Shown: piece after piece, positions 25,858 to 34,422 of the stretch
Numbering within the stretch: position 1 is the first letter of the stretch
How the letters are laid out: the number at the start of each line of letters is the position of its first letter
Source of the DNA: Actinomadura xylanilytica
GTDB lineage: Bacteria; Actinomycetota; Actinomycetes; Streptosporangiales; Streptosporangiaceae
Length of the DNA stretch: 64,000 bases
Direction of reading: 5' to 3'
NCBI RefSeq assembly: GCF_030283145.1
Contig: NZ_JASNWE010000001.1
Coordinates: forward strand, 1,115,751-1,179,750
The notes under the pieces: model-generated
What the model saw: the letters and a program-made list of their open reading frames with translations, nothing else
What the model was told of the DNA's origin: nothing
The model's database searches: none
Made by a program: the position numbers and the translations under genes

Positions 25858-25860
25858 GGG

Positions 25861-26775
25861 TCAGTCCCACTCCCAGCGGATGCCGTGGTAGCCGGCCGGC
25901 ATGCCGAACTCGATGAAGTGCGCGCTGTGGTAGCTGGAGGTGCGCAGGTCGGCCGAGTCCTTCAGCGCGGTGTGCCCGTCGGGCCGCCAGGTGCGGTGGC
26001 AGCGGGCGGGCAGGGCGGACGGGTGGAACCGCACCTCGATCAGGTACTCGTGCTGGGGGGCGCGGAACCCGCGACCCTCCTCGGTCACCTCGGGGCCGGT
26101 CTCGTCGAACCCGAACCCGTACTCCAGCAGGTAGGTCTCGCCGCGGCCGAGCGCGCGGTCGAACAGCAGCTCGGCGGCGATCAGCCCGCTGGCCTCGTCC
26201 ATCCGGACGCGGCCGAACCGGCAGCCGCGGGCGGTGCGGGACGAGGGCAGGACGCGGTGCGGATGGTGGTAGACGGCGATCCAGCGGTCGACGCCGCGCT
26301 GCTGCGCCTGGAACACCGCGCGGGTGTGCACCTCGCGCAGCTCCCGGTGGGGGCCGATGACGTACTGGTCGTGCAGGCTGAGCCCGCTGAGCCGCCGCTC
26401 GCCGCGGGTGCCGATCTCGTCGAGCAGGTCGCGGACGCCGGGCTCGGGGCACAGCTCCTCGACCGGCAGCCACGGGCCCGCCGTCCGTTCCGCGGACGGC
26501 TTGAGGAGGGTGAGCAGGGAGTGCCGCGGCAGTTCGAGGATGACCTCCAGGCCGCGGACGGCGCGCAGCGAGTCGGCGCGCTCGGGCCGGGTCCGGCCGC
26601 GCTGCCAGTAGCTGAGGGTGGAGAGGCTGACCGCGACGCCCTGCTGCTCGAGGCGGCGGCGCAGTGCCTCCAGGCTGAGGCCGCGGGCCTGGATCGCGGC
26701 GTGGAGGGCGACGTTGAACGGACCGTACTGAAGTAGCTGGAGGAGGTCCTCCTCGGTGACGCTCTGCACCGCCAT
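25861..26775 (-). CDS. Helix-turn-helix regulator, paralogue 1
   Basis: A 304-residue protein. The N-terminal ~75 residues form an XRE-like helix-turn-helix (LEALRRRLEQQGVAVSLSTL then SYWQRGRTRPER), and the remaining ~210 residues are an uncharacterised beta-rich domain containing EYLIEVRFHPSALPARCHR and ending in GIRWEWD. The next gene upstream is a diverged paralogue with the same layout. I chose the ATG at 26775, preceded by GGAGG; an in-frame GTG at 26847 would add 24 residues. TGCCAA repeats lie upstream (26862-26891) and could be the binding site. Confidence 0.75.
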   Translation of the reverse strand: MAVQSVTEEDLLQLLQYGPFNVALHAAIQARGLSLEALRRRLEQQGVAVSLSTLSYWQRGRTRPERADSLRAVRGLEVILELPRHSLLTLLKPSAERTAGPWLPVEELCPEPGVRDLLDEIGTRGERRLSGLSLHDQYVIGPHRELREVHTRAVFQAQQRGVDRWIAVYHHPHRVLPSSRTARGCRFGRVRMDEASGLIAAELLFDRALGRGETYLLEYGFGFDETGPEVTEEGRGFRAPQHEYLIEVRFHPSALPARCHRTWRPDGHTALKDSADLRTSSYHSAHFIEFGMPAGYHGIRWEWD

Positions 26776-26861
26776 CGGCCTCCGGATCGGCTCCGGCCGG
26801 CCCCCGTCGACGGCCTTGACAACAGCATTTTCACCTTCAGCGCTCACTGTAAGACCACCGG

Positions 26862-26891
26862 CTGCCAATGCCAATCGGCAACTTCTGCCAA
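26862..26891. promoter_or_regulatory. Cluster of TGCCAA repeats between two paralogous HTH genes
   Basis: CTGCCAA (26862-26868), TGCCAAT (26869-26875) and CTGCCAA (26885-26891) are direct repeats, and TGCCAATCGGCA contains an inverted pair. The stretch is AT-richer than its surroundings and lies just upstream of paralogue 1. It is a candidate operator for one or both HTH proteins. Confidence 0.4.
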
Positions 26892-26913
26892 CAACTGCCC
26901 GGTCGCGTTCGCA

Positions 26914-27825
26914 TCAGTCCCATTCCCATTCGATGCCGAGGATGCCCCGCCGCACGTCGCCCACGGCCAGGTGCGCGCTTCCCGAGGTGCCGATCCACAG
27001 CTCCGCCGCGCGCCGCTTGGGCGCGTCCCCCGTCTCGCGGGAGAAGCCGTAGCAGCGGGCCGGGAACATGTCGGCGTGGAACTGCACGACCGCGAGGTAG
27101 TCGCGCACGGGCCGCGGGAAACGCCGCTGGTAGTCGAGGTGCTCGGGTCCGCCGGGGGGCAGGTGGAGCTCGTACTCCACGACGGCGGTGTCGCCCGCCG
27201 CCAGGACCCGGTCGAGGACGAGCTCGAAGGCGAACAGCCCCCCGCCGCGCCGGATCCGGCCGGGCCGGCAGTAGCGCAGCCCGCCGAGCTCGGGGCCCTC
27301 CGGGATCGCGGGGACGGGATGCGCGCAGACGACCCGGTCGATGTCGTCGCCGGTGGCGCGCAGGACCTCGCGCACGGTGAGGGTCAGCGGGCGCCGGTCC
27401 AGGCCCAGCCGGTACAGGTCGTGCCGGCTCAGCCGTTCCAGCCGGTGGTCGCCGGACCGGTCGAGCTGCGCGACGAGCCCGGCGTACCGGGCCGGGTCGG
27501 ACCAGAGCCCGGCGGCGGCGCGGCCCCGCCCGCCGCCCGGCGCGGCGGCCCGGACGGGGCCGGCGCGGCCCGGCGCCCCCGGCGCGGGGACGGCGGCGGG
27601 CGCGGGGTCGTCCAGCAGCTCGGTCAGCGTCCCGGCGGGGACGCGCAGGACCTCTTCCAGCATCGCGACCACCGCCCGGGAGCGCGGGCGGCTGCGGCCC
27701 CGCTGCCAGTAGCTCAGGGTGGCCACGCTGACGGCGAGGCCGCGCTGGCCCAGCCGGTGGCGGATCCGCTCCAGGGTCAGACCGCTGTCCTGGACCGCCT
27801 GCCGTAACGCGCCGGCGAACTCCAC
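26914..27825 (-). CDS. Helix-turn-helix regulator, paralogue 2
   Basis: A 303-residue paralogue of the downstream gene: helix-turn-helix LERIRHRLGQRGLAVSVATL then SYWQRGRSRPRS at the N-terminus, a Pro/Ala linker near residues 75-105 and the same C-terminal domain (YLAVVQFHADMFPARCYGFS, ending GIEWEWD). The GTG at 27825 has no ribosome binding site, but a TACGAT box six bases upstream suggests a leaderless message. The shared C-terminus WEWD suggests a conserved functional tail. Target genes and ligand are unknown. Confidence 0.75.
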   Translation of the reverse strand: MEFAGALRQAVQDSGLTLERIRHRLGQRGLAVSVATLSYWQRGRSRPRSRAVVAMLEEVLRVPAGTLTELLDDPAPAAVPAPGAPGRAGPVRAAAPGGGRGRAAAGLWSDPARYAGLVAQLDRSGDHRLERLSRHDLYRLGLDRRPLTLTVREVLRATGDDIDRVVCAHPVPAIPEGPELGGLRYCRPGRIRRGGGLFAFELVLDRVLAAGDTAVVEYELHLPPGGPEHLDYQRRFPRPVRDYLAVVQFHADMFPARCYGFSRETGDAPKRRAAELWIGTSGSAHLAVGDVRRGILGIEWEWD

Positions 27826-27893
27826 GGGCGGATCGTACCGGTCCGTGGTGGTCTCGCAGATCCGCCGACCGCCGGTACCCCCGGTTCCGGATG

Positions 27894-28742
27894 TCAGAAA
27901 AGGACCGACATGAAACGGCTGATCTCGATGAGGCCGACGCGGTGGTAGGTGGCGCGGGCCCGCGCGTTGTAGTCGTTGACGTACAGCGACACGGTCGGCG
28001 CGATCGAGCGGAGCGCCTCGTCGACGACCGCCGCCATGCCGGGCGCCGACAGGCCCCGGCCGCGCAGGTCGGGCGGCACCCAGACGCCCTGCACCTGGCA
28101 GGCCCTGGGGGTGACCGCGCCCACCTCGGCCTTGAAGACCACCCGGCCGTCGTCGATCCGGGCGAACGCGCGGCCCTCCCGGATGAGCTCGGCGACGCGG
28201 GCGCGGTAGAGGACGCCGCCGTCACCGGCGTTGGGCGAGACGCCGACCTCCTCGGTGAACATCGCCACGCAGGCCGGGTAGACGATCTCGAACTGGTCCA
28301 TCGCGACCCGGCGCACCCCCCGGTCGAGCGGCACCTGCGGGGCCGTCGAGGTGGCCATCACCGGCTGCGCCGCGCGCACCGCGCGGGGCGGCCCCCAGTA
28401 GGGCGCGAGGATCTCCCACAGGTCGGTGACCGCGTCGATCGGGCCGACGATGGACGAGCAGCGCCGGCCCTGCGCCCGGGCCCGCTCGGCGAACGCCCGC
28501 ACCGCGTCGGGGCCGGCGGCCACCGGGATGAGGTTGGCGCCGGAGTAGCACAGCGCCGCGAGCCGCCCGTCGCGGACGTAGCCCCAGACCTGCGCGCCGA
28601 GCCGCCGCGGGTCGAGCCCCGCGGCGTGCACGCGGGAGCCGACGAACACGTTGGCGACCGGATCGGCGTCGAGGATGGCCAGCGCCTCGTCCCGGTACCG
28701 GTCGTCGAGCAAACGCACGGGCAGCGACCCGAGCATGCGCAC
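27894..28742 (-). CDS. GNAT-family acetyltransferase with DUF4081 domain (Rv2867c-like)
   Basis: A 282-residue protein with an N-terminal DUF4081 region (LDADPVANVFVGSRVHAAGL) and a C-terminal GNAT domain whose acetyl-CoA loop is VWVPPDLRGRGLSAPGMAAV. In mycobacteria the corresponding gene follows ispG directly. Here it is separated from ispG by three S33 peptidase genes but keeps the same orientation. Its substrate is unknown. Start codon is GTG 28742 or ATG 28736. Confidence 0.85.
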   Translation of the reverse strand: MRMLGSLPVRLLDDRYRDEALAILDADPVANVFVGSRVHAAGLDPRRLGAQVWGYVRDGRLAALCYSGANLIPVAAGPDAVRAFAERARAQGRRCSSIVGPIDAVTDLWEILAPYWGPPRAVRAAQPVMATSTAPQVPLDRGVRRVAMDQFEIVYPACVAMFTEEVGVSPNAGDGGVLYRARVAELIREGRAFARIDDGRVVFKAEVGAVTPRACQVQGVWVPPDLRGRGLSAPGMAAVVDEALRSIAPTVSLYVNDYNARARATYHRVGLIEISRFMSVLF

Positions 28743-28832
28743 GGCTACCGGCTCCGGTAGGGGAACGGGCCCCGGACGGGGTCCAGCGCAGTGAACACCA
28801 CGCCGACCAGCCTATGACTTTCGCGAACCGGT

Positions 28833-30431
28833 CTACGCCACCGGCTCCTGTACCGGCCGGTCGCCTCCACCGGACGCGCGCCCGTTCCGCTTGGCCGGAC
28901 GGGCCTTCGGCGGGGCGGAGGCGGGGCAGGTGGCGTCCGGACCGGGCCGGTTGCGCGGCAGCGAGCCGTCGCGCAGGTAGCCCGCCACAGCGGGGTCGAC
29001 GCACTTGTCGCCGCCGAGCGTGATGCCGTGGGTACCGCCTCCGACCTGCGTCACCAGCCGGGCCGACGGGAAGGTCCGGCTCATCTCCAGGGCGCCCGCG
29101 TAGGGGGTCGCCGCGTCTTCGGTGCCCTGCACCAGCAGGATCGGCGGCAGGCCCGCGCGGCCCCGAACCTCGGGCGGCGGCCCGCCGGGCACTGTCCACG
29201 TGGCGCAGGGGGCGTTGTACCAGGCGTTGCTCCAGGTCTCGAAACGGTAGCCCTCCCGATACTGGCGCCGGCTGTCGTCGTGCCACCGCTTCCAGTCGCG
29301 CGGCCAGGCGGCGTCGCGGCACTGGACGGCGTTGTAGACCGCGTAGTTGTTCTGGTCGAGCCAGGTGGGCGGCTGCCATGCCTTGCGCAGCGGGCCCGGG
29401 TCGTGCCGCACAGCGAAGGCCGAGAGCGCGGCGGCGTGGGCGGCCCAGTCGCGGTCGCCGTACCCGTCGGCGAGGAACACGTCGTCCAGTTCGGACGGCC
29501 CGACCCGCCCGCCGAGCGGCTTGGCGGCGAGGGCGGCGCGGACCTTGGCGTAGGAGCGGCCGACCTCGGCGCGGGTGCGGCCGAGCCGGTAGACCCGGGC
29601 GTTGCGCGCGATCCACCCGAAGTAGGTCCGGATCCGCTTCTCGAACGCCACGTTCTGGTCGAGGTTGTCCTGGTACCAGACCCCGCTCGGCCGGACCACG
29701 CTGTCGAGCGCCATCCGCCGGACCCGGCCGGGGAACATCGTGGCGTACACCGCGCCGAGGTAGGTGCCGTACGAGTAGCCGAAGAAGTTGATCTTGTCTT
29801 GGCCGAGCGCGGCCCGGATCGCGTCCAGGTCGCGCGCCCAGTTCGCCGAGCCCATGTGCGGGAGGATCCGGCGGTACTTGGCGCCGCAGTCGCGGGAGTA
29901 GGCGGCGGCCCGCGCGCGCCAGGCGCGCTCGGCGGCGGCCGTGGCGGGGACGGTGTCGGCGCGGGGGCGCCCGGGGTTCTGGTACTTCTCCCCGCAGCTC
30001 AGCGCGGGCCTGCTGGCCCCGACGCCGCGCGGGTCGAAGCCGATCCAGTCGTAGCCGGCCGCGACGTCGGGCGGCATCCCGTTGGTGAACAGGGCCGGCA
30101 GGTCGCGGCCGTGCGCGCCGGGACCGCCCCGGTTGAGCAGCATCACGCCCTGCGAGCGGGCGGCGGTGTGCCGGGCCCGGGTGAGCGCGAGCGTGATCTT
30201 CTCGCCGCCCGGTCTCCGGTAGTCGAGCGGGACCTGGACGTTCGCGCAGTCCAGGCCCTTGATCCGCTCCTTCTCCAGCGGGTCCTTGTCGGGGCAGCGC
30301 GTCCAGGAGACGGCGCCAGAGGGGCGGGGGGCGGGGCCCGAGTCCAGCGCGGCGGCTGCGGTGACGGTTCCCAGGGCGACAGCGGCGGCGACCGCACCTG
30401 CGGCGGCGCTCTTTCCAGCGGCGTTCAGCAC
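28833..30431 (-). CDS. Secreted S33-family alpha/beta hydrolase (tripeptidyl aminopeptidase-like), copy 1
   Basis: A 532-residue exported serine peptidase of the S33/SlpD-SlpE type. A signal peptide (AAGAVAAAVALGTVTAAAA) is followed by the oxyanion motif NRGGPGAHG, the nucleophile GYSYGTYLG (Ser near 217), the acid in GTEDAATPYAG and the histidine in GGGTHGITLGG, so the triad is complete. Relatives release tripeptides from secreted proteins. It is the third of three tandem paralogues on this strand. The C-terminal 50 residues are Pro/Lys/Arg-rich and unique to this copy. The GTG start lacks a strong ribosome binding site. Confidence 0.88.
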   Translation of the reverse strand: MLNAAGKSAAAGAVAAAVALGTVTAAAALDSGPAPRPSGAVSWTRCPDKDPLEKERIKGLDCANVQVPLDYRRPGGEKITLALTRARHTAARSQGVMLLNRGGPGAHGRDLPALFTNGMPPDVAAGYDWIGFDPRGVGASRPALSCGEKYQNPGRPRADTVPATAAAERAWRARAAAYSRDCGAKYRRILPHMGSANWARDLDAIRAALGQDKINFFGYSYGTYLGAVYATMFPGRVRRMALDSVVRPSGVWYQDNLDQNVAFEKRIRTYFGWIARNARVYRLGRTRAEVGRSYAKVRAALAAKPLGGRVGPSELDDVFLADGYGDRDWAAHAAALSAFAVRHDPGPLRKAWQPPTWLDQNNYAVYNAVQCRDAAWPRDWKRWHDDSRRQYREGYRFETWSNAWYNAPCATWTVPGGPPPEVRGRAGLPPILLVQGTEDAATPYAGALEMSRTFPSARLVTQVGGGTHGITLGGDKCVDPAVAGYLRDGSLPRNRPGPDATCPASAPPKARPAKRNGRASGGGDRPVQEPVA

Positions 30432-30529
30432 TCCCGCTTTCTACCGCTGCCGGGGCCGTCCGCCACTGACCCTGGATTCGCGCGTTTCCCCCCGCAACCA
30501 GGTCAAGCCCGTCGGGTCCGGCCGCGGCA

Positions 30530-30563
30530 GGCCGTCCCTCCCGGGGCCTCGGGAGGGACGGCC
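30530..30563. terminator. Strong hairpin downstream of S33 copy 2
   Basis: A perfect 14-bp inverted repeat (arms GGCCGTCCCTCCCG and its complement) with a 6-base loop lies 80 bases after the stop of the 30643-32232 gene. No T run follows on the minus strand, as is common for actinobacterial terminators. The arm sequence resembles the repeat inside the hyuB-like gene, so it could instead be a dispersed REP-like element. Confidence 0.55.
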
Positions 30564-30642
30564 CGCCACGGACCGGCGTTCTAAGCCCGGCCGACGGACG
30601 GCTCATAGGCAACCGTGCCACAAGCGGCCGGGCCGGAGGGGT

Positions 30643-32232
30643 CTACCGGCGGCCGACCGGCAGGTCCTTGCCCTTCGGGGTGGCCGCGGCCTTGACCGCG
30701 GTCGGGTTCGGGTCGTTCAGCTCCGGCAGCGCCTGGCAGGTCGCGTCGGCGCCCGGCCTGCTCTTGGGGAGCGCGCCGGTGTCGAGGTAGGCGGCGACCT
30801 TGTCGTCCAGGCACGCGTTGCCGTTGAGGGTGTTGGCGTGCGTCTTGCCGCCGATCTCCTCCACCAGCCGGGACGAGGGGAACGCCTTGTGCATCGCCAG
30901 GCCGCCCGCGACCGGGGTCGCGCCGTCCAGCGTGGACTGGACCAGCAGGATCCCCGGCATGTCCTTGCCCTTGAGCTTGAGCGCGGGGCCGCCCTTGACC
31001 GGCCAGAAGGCGGTCGGGGCGTTGTACCAGACGTTGCTCCAGGTGTTGAAGCGGTAGCCCTGCTTGTTCAGCTTGACCGCGTCGTCGTGCCACTTGCTCC
31101 AGTTGCGCGGCCACTTGGCGTCGGCGCCCTGCACCGCGTTGTAGACGGCGAAGCCGTTGTCCTCGCCGCCGGTGTTGAGGTTGTCGAGCAGCGCGGCGGG
31201 GTCCTTGTCGTTCACCCAGGCCGACAGCGCCTCGGCATAGGGGATGTAGAAGCCGGTGTTGTAGCCGGCGTTCAGCACGATGTCGTCGAGCTCGTCCGGC
31301 CCGATCTTGCCGGCGATCGGCGACCTGCCGGCGTCCGCGCGGACCTTGTAGTAGCGGGCCTCGACCTGCTTCTCGGTGCTGCCGAGCTTGTAGATCGAGT
31401 TCCACTTGGCGGCCCAGGCGAACCAGAGCTTGATGTTGCGCTCGAACGCCTTGTCCTGCTCGAGCTGCGCGTCGTACCAGACCGTCTTCGGGTTGACGTT
31501 GCCGTCCCACACCATCCGCCGCACCCGGTTCGGGAACAGCGTGGCGTAGGTCGCGCCGAGGTAGGTGCCGTACGAGAAGCCGTAGTAGTTGATCTGCTGC
31601 TGGCCGAGCGCGGCGCGCAGCGTGTCCAGGTCGCGGGCCGCGTCGGTGGTGCGCATGTGCGGCAGCATCCAGCCGACCTTCTTGGCACAGTCTGCGGCGT
31701 ACTTCTTGGACTTGGCGACCCAGGCCCGCTCCTCCTTCGCCGACGCCGGCACGTAGTCCGGGCGGATCGGGTCGGAGTAGTTCGGGTCGCAGCTCAGCGC
31801 GGGCTTGCTGGAGCCGACGCCGCGCGGGTCGAAGCCGATGATGTCGAACTTGGCGGCGGTGGCGCCGTGGCCGATCGCGCCGAACCAGCGGGGCAGCGCG
31901 GCCGAGTAGGGCAGCCCGCTGCCGCCGGGACCGCCCGGGTTGACCAGCAGCACGCCCTGGTAGTTCTCGGTGTCGGTGGCCTTGACCCGGGACACCGCGA
32001 TCGAGATCTTGCGCCCGTTGGGCTTGCGGTAGTCCAGCGGGACCGGGAGCTGCGCGCACTCGGCCTTGTTCATCGGGTCATCCGGCCCGCTGACCTCGCA
32101 CTTGCCCCAGGCGACGCCGGACGCGGCGGTCGCTGCGACCGGGACCGCGGTGGCCGCGTTCGCGGTGACGGCGACGGCGGTGCCGCCGACGCCCACGGCC
32201 GCCGCGGCCGCGACGAGAACGATCCTCTTCAC
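30643..32232 (-). CDS. Secreted S33-family alpha/beta hydrolase, copy 2
   Basis: A 529-residue paralogue of its neighbours. It has a signal peptide (residues 1-28), the motif NPGGPGGSG, nucleophile GFSYGTYLG (Ser near 220), acid in STLDGATPVAG and histidine in GGKTHANTLNG. The GTG start at 32232 has an AAGGGGG ribosome binding site. Its upstream region shares a 39-bp block with that of copy 3, which indicates common control and a fairly recent duplication including the promoter. Confidence 0.9.
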   Translation of the reverse strand: MKRIVLVAAAAAVGVGGTAVAVTANAATAVPVAATAASGVAWGKCEVSGPDDPMNKAECAQLPVPLDYRKPNGRKISIAVSRVKATDTENYQGVLLVNPGGPGGSGLPYSAALPRWFGAIGHGATAAKFDIIGFDPRGVGSSKPALSCDPNYSDPIRPDYVPASAKEERAWVAKSKKYAADCAKKVGWMLPHMRTTDAARDLDTLRAALGQQQINYYGFSYGTYLGATYATLFPNRVRRMVWDGNVNPKTVWYDAQLEQDKAFERNIKLWFAWAAKWNSIYKLGSTEKQVEARYYKVRADAGRSPIAGKIGPDELDDIVLNAGYNTGFYIPYAEALSAWVNDKDPAALLDNLNTGGEDNGFAVYNAVQGADAKWPRNWSKWHDDAVKLNKQGYRFNTWSNVWYNAPTAFWPVKGGPALKLKGKDMPGILLVQSTLDGATPVAGGLAMHKAFPSSRLVEEIGGKTHANTLNGNACLDDKVAAYLDTGALPKSRPGADATCQALPELNDPNPTAVKAAATPKGKDLPVGRR

Positions 32233-32356
32233 CAGACCCCCTTGATCCGGCGGGGCCGCGCGCGCCGGTGCGGGCCGCGGCCGAACGCCGAAAAATAGCC
32301 GATAAGTGGATAAACGGAGATTGTGGCGCCAGCGGCACCGCGGACGGCAGAGGCCG

Positions 32357-32395
32357 TCGTGAGTGGATGCGAAATCGTGACGTGATCCACGGAAC
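32357..32395. promoter_or_regulatory. Conserved 39-bp upstream element, copy A
   Basis: This block matches 34243-34281 at 32 of 39 positions without gaps; the invariant cores are AGTGGATGC, AATCGTGAC and CGGAAC. It lies about 125 bases upstream of S33 copy 2. It probably contains the promoter or an activator site. Confidence 0.6.
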
Positions 32396-32507
32396 TTCGT
32401 GATCTCTCATCGCGTTGGGGTCCCGGCCGTACGGCCGGGACCCCGGCGGCGAGGCGGTGTCGCCCGTCAGGACGACGGCACCCTCGCGATGGGCCGTGTC
32501 GGCCCGG

Positions 32508-34148
32508 CTACTTCAGCGCGCCGTCCAGGGACGTCGCGGCGCCGACCTTGCTCCTGGTCTGAGCGGCGGACTCGGTGGCCGGCACCGGGTCACCGAGCTG
32601 CGGGACGTGGACGGTGTCCGGCTTCGGCCGCTTCCCGGTCAGGAAGTAGGCGTCGAAGTAGGCGTCCACGGCCGCCGAGCCGCGGTGCACGATGCAGTGC
32701 GTCCGGTCGCCGTCCTGGACCACCAGGCGCGAGCCCTTGAGCCGGCTGTGCATCTCCAGGGCGCCGGCGTAGGGGGTCGCGGCGTCGGCGGTGGACTGGA
32801 ACATCAGGATGTTCTCCGGCACGTCCTTGCCGTGGCCGATGTTCACCGGCTTGCCGGCCTTGGCGGGCCAGGTGATGCAGGGGGCGTTGTACCAGGCGTT
32901 GCTCCAGGTGAGGAACGGGTGCTTCTTGTGCAGCTTGTCGTTGTCGCGCTGCCACTTCTTCCAGTCGGTCGGCCACTGCACATCGGTGCACTGGACGGCG
33001 TCGTACACCGCGTAGCCGTTGTCGTCGGCGCCGCCGGTGGTCTGCGCGCCGAAGGTGCCCGCGAAGGTGGCGGCGTCGCCGGTCTTGTAGGCCGCCAGGC
33101 CCACGCCGTACCCGTGCCAGATCGCCTGGGTGCGCCGGTAGGCGGCGTTCTGGATGACGTCGGTCAGCTCGTCCGGGCCGACCGCGAGGGTCTGGCCGCT
33201 GGACGGGTCGGTGTAGGTGACCGGCTTGCTCGCCAGGTCCTTGCGCAGGCCGTAGAAGAACCTGCGCACCGCGGCCTGGGACGAGCCCAGGTGGTAGACC
33301 GAGTCGTACTTGGCCAGCCAGCCGAAGTAGTACTCGATGTTCTGGTCGAACGCGACGTCCTGGTTCAGGTTGGTGTCGTACCAGACGCCCTTCGGCCCCA
33401 CGTTGCCGTCGAGGACCATGCGGCCGACCGTCTTCGGGAACAGCGTGGCGTACGCCGAGCCGAGGTAGGTGCCGTAGGAGGCGCCGTAGTAGTCGAGCTT
33501 CTTGCTGCCGAGGGCGGTGCGGATCGACTCCAGGTCGTTCACCGAGTCGATGGTCTTGATGTGGTCCAGCAGCCCGATCCTGTCGGCCTTCTTGCACGCC
33601 GCGGCGTAGCCCGCCGACTTCTTCAGCCAGGTCGCCACCGACGCCCTGTCACCGGTGCCGTAGTCCGGCCGCGGCGCGTTGGTGTAGTCCGGGTCGCAGG
33701 TCAGCGCCGGGACGCTCATGCCGACGCCGCGCGGGTCGAACCCGATGACGTTGAACGCCTCGCGCATCGGCGCGGAGTTCTGGGCGAACACGCGCGGGCC
33801 GAACAGCGCCCCGCCGCCGCCGGGGCCGCCCGGGTTGACCACGATGTCGCCCTTGGCCGCACCCTTGCCGGTGTGCGGGGTCCGGGTGAGCTGGAGGGTG
33901 ATCTTCTTGCCGCCGGGCCTGGCGCGGTCCAGCGGGACGGCCAGCTCGGCGCACTGCACGATCTTGGAGACCGGGTAGATCGCGTCGTAGTTGTCGGCCA
34001 CCGTCTTGACGAAGTCCGCGGGGCAGGTGTGCCAGTTCAGCGCGGCGGTGTCCGGTCTTCCGGAGGGACCGGCCGCCTGGGCGCTCGCGGCCCCGAGCCC
34101 GGTGAACCCGAGCCCGGCCACCGCGGCCAGCACAACGATCTTCTTCAC
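32508..34148 (-). CDS. Secreted S33-family alpha/beta hydrolase, copy 3
   Basis: A 546-residue paralogue, first of the tandem array after ispG. Signal peptide residues 1-25, oxyanion motif NPGGPGGGG, nucleophile GASYGTYLG (Ser near 221), acid in STADAATPYAG and histidine in GDRTHCIVHRG are all present. The GTG start has AAAGGGGGA upstream. The array interrupts the usual ispG-GNAT gene order. Secreted aminopeptidases of this group process exported proteins or peptides for nutrition or development. Confidence 0.9.
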   Translation of the reverse strand: MKKIVVLAAVAGLGFTGLGAASAQAAGPSGRPDTAALNWHTCPADFVKTVADNYDAIYPVSKIVQCAELAVPLDRARPGGKKITLQLTRTPHTGKGAAKGDIVVNPGGPGGGGALFGPRVFAQNSAPMREAFNVIGFDPRGVGMSVPALTCDPDYTNAPRPDYGTGDRASVATWLKKSAGYAAACKKADRIGLLDHIKTIDSVNDLESIRTALGSKKLDYYGASYGTYLGSAYATLFPKTVGRMVLDGNVGPKGVWYDTNLNQDVAFDQNIEYYFGWLAKYDSVYHLGSSQAAVRRFFYGLRKDLASKPVTYTDPSSGQTLAVGPDELTDVIQNAAYRRTQAIWHGYGVGLAAYKTGDAATFAGTFGAQTTGGADDNGYAVYDAVQCTDVQWPTDWKKWQRDNDKLHKKHPFLTWSNAWYNAPCITWPAKAGKPVNIGHGKDVPENILMFQSTADAATPYAGALEMHSRLKGSRLVVQDGDRTHCIVHRGSAAVDAYFDAYFLTGKRPKPDTVHVPQLGDPVPATESAAQTRSKVGAATSLDGALK

Positions 34149-34242
34149 ATATCCCCCTTTGAGTCACGACTCCGAGCGAGTCGGACATACGGGCCAAATG
34201 TGAAGATTGTTACGCTCGCCGGCGCTCAGGCGGCAGGGGCTT

Positions 34243-34281
34243 TCGTCAGTGGATGCACAATCGTGACAAGATTCTCGGAAC
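34243..34281. promoter_or_regulatory. Conserved 39-bp upstream element, copy B
   Basis: Partner of 32357-32395 with 32 of 39 identical positions, placed about 95 bases upstream of S33 copy 3. The first S33 gene (28833-30431) has no such block. Confidence 0.6.
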
Positions 34282-34319
34282 CCGACAATACGCAAGAACG
34301 TTCCGAAACGCGGCGACCT

Positions 34320-34370
34320 CCGGGAACGCCCCGGGACCCCGGGAACGCCCACGGGACCCCCGGGAACGCC
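34320..34370. repeat. Three direct copies of CCGGGAACGCC
   Basis: CCGGGAACGCC occurs at 34320-34330, 34339-34349 and 34360-34370, separated by GGGACC-containing spacers of similar length, so the unit is about 20 bp. It lies between the ispG terminator hairpin and the S33 copy 3 promoter region. Confidence 0.65.
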
Positions 34371-34372
34371 GA

Positions 34373-34402
34373 AGAGGCCCCCGGGATCACCCAGGGGCCT
34401 CT
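34373..34402 (-). terminator. Hairpin terminator of ispG
   Basis: Thirteen-base arms (AGAGGCCCCCGGG and CCCAGGGGCCTCT, one mismatch) around an ATCA loop begin 20 bases after the ispG stop codon. There is no T run, as usual in this group. Confidence 0.7.
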
Positions 34403-34422
34403 CGCGTGTCTTCTCGCGCGGA

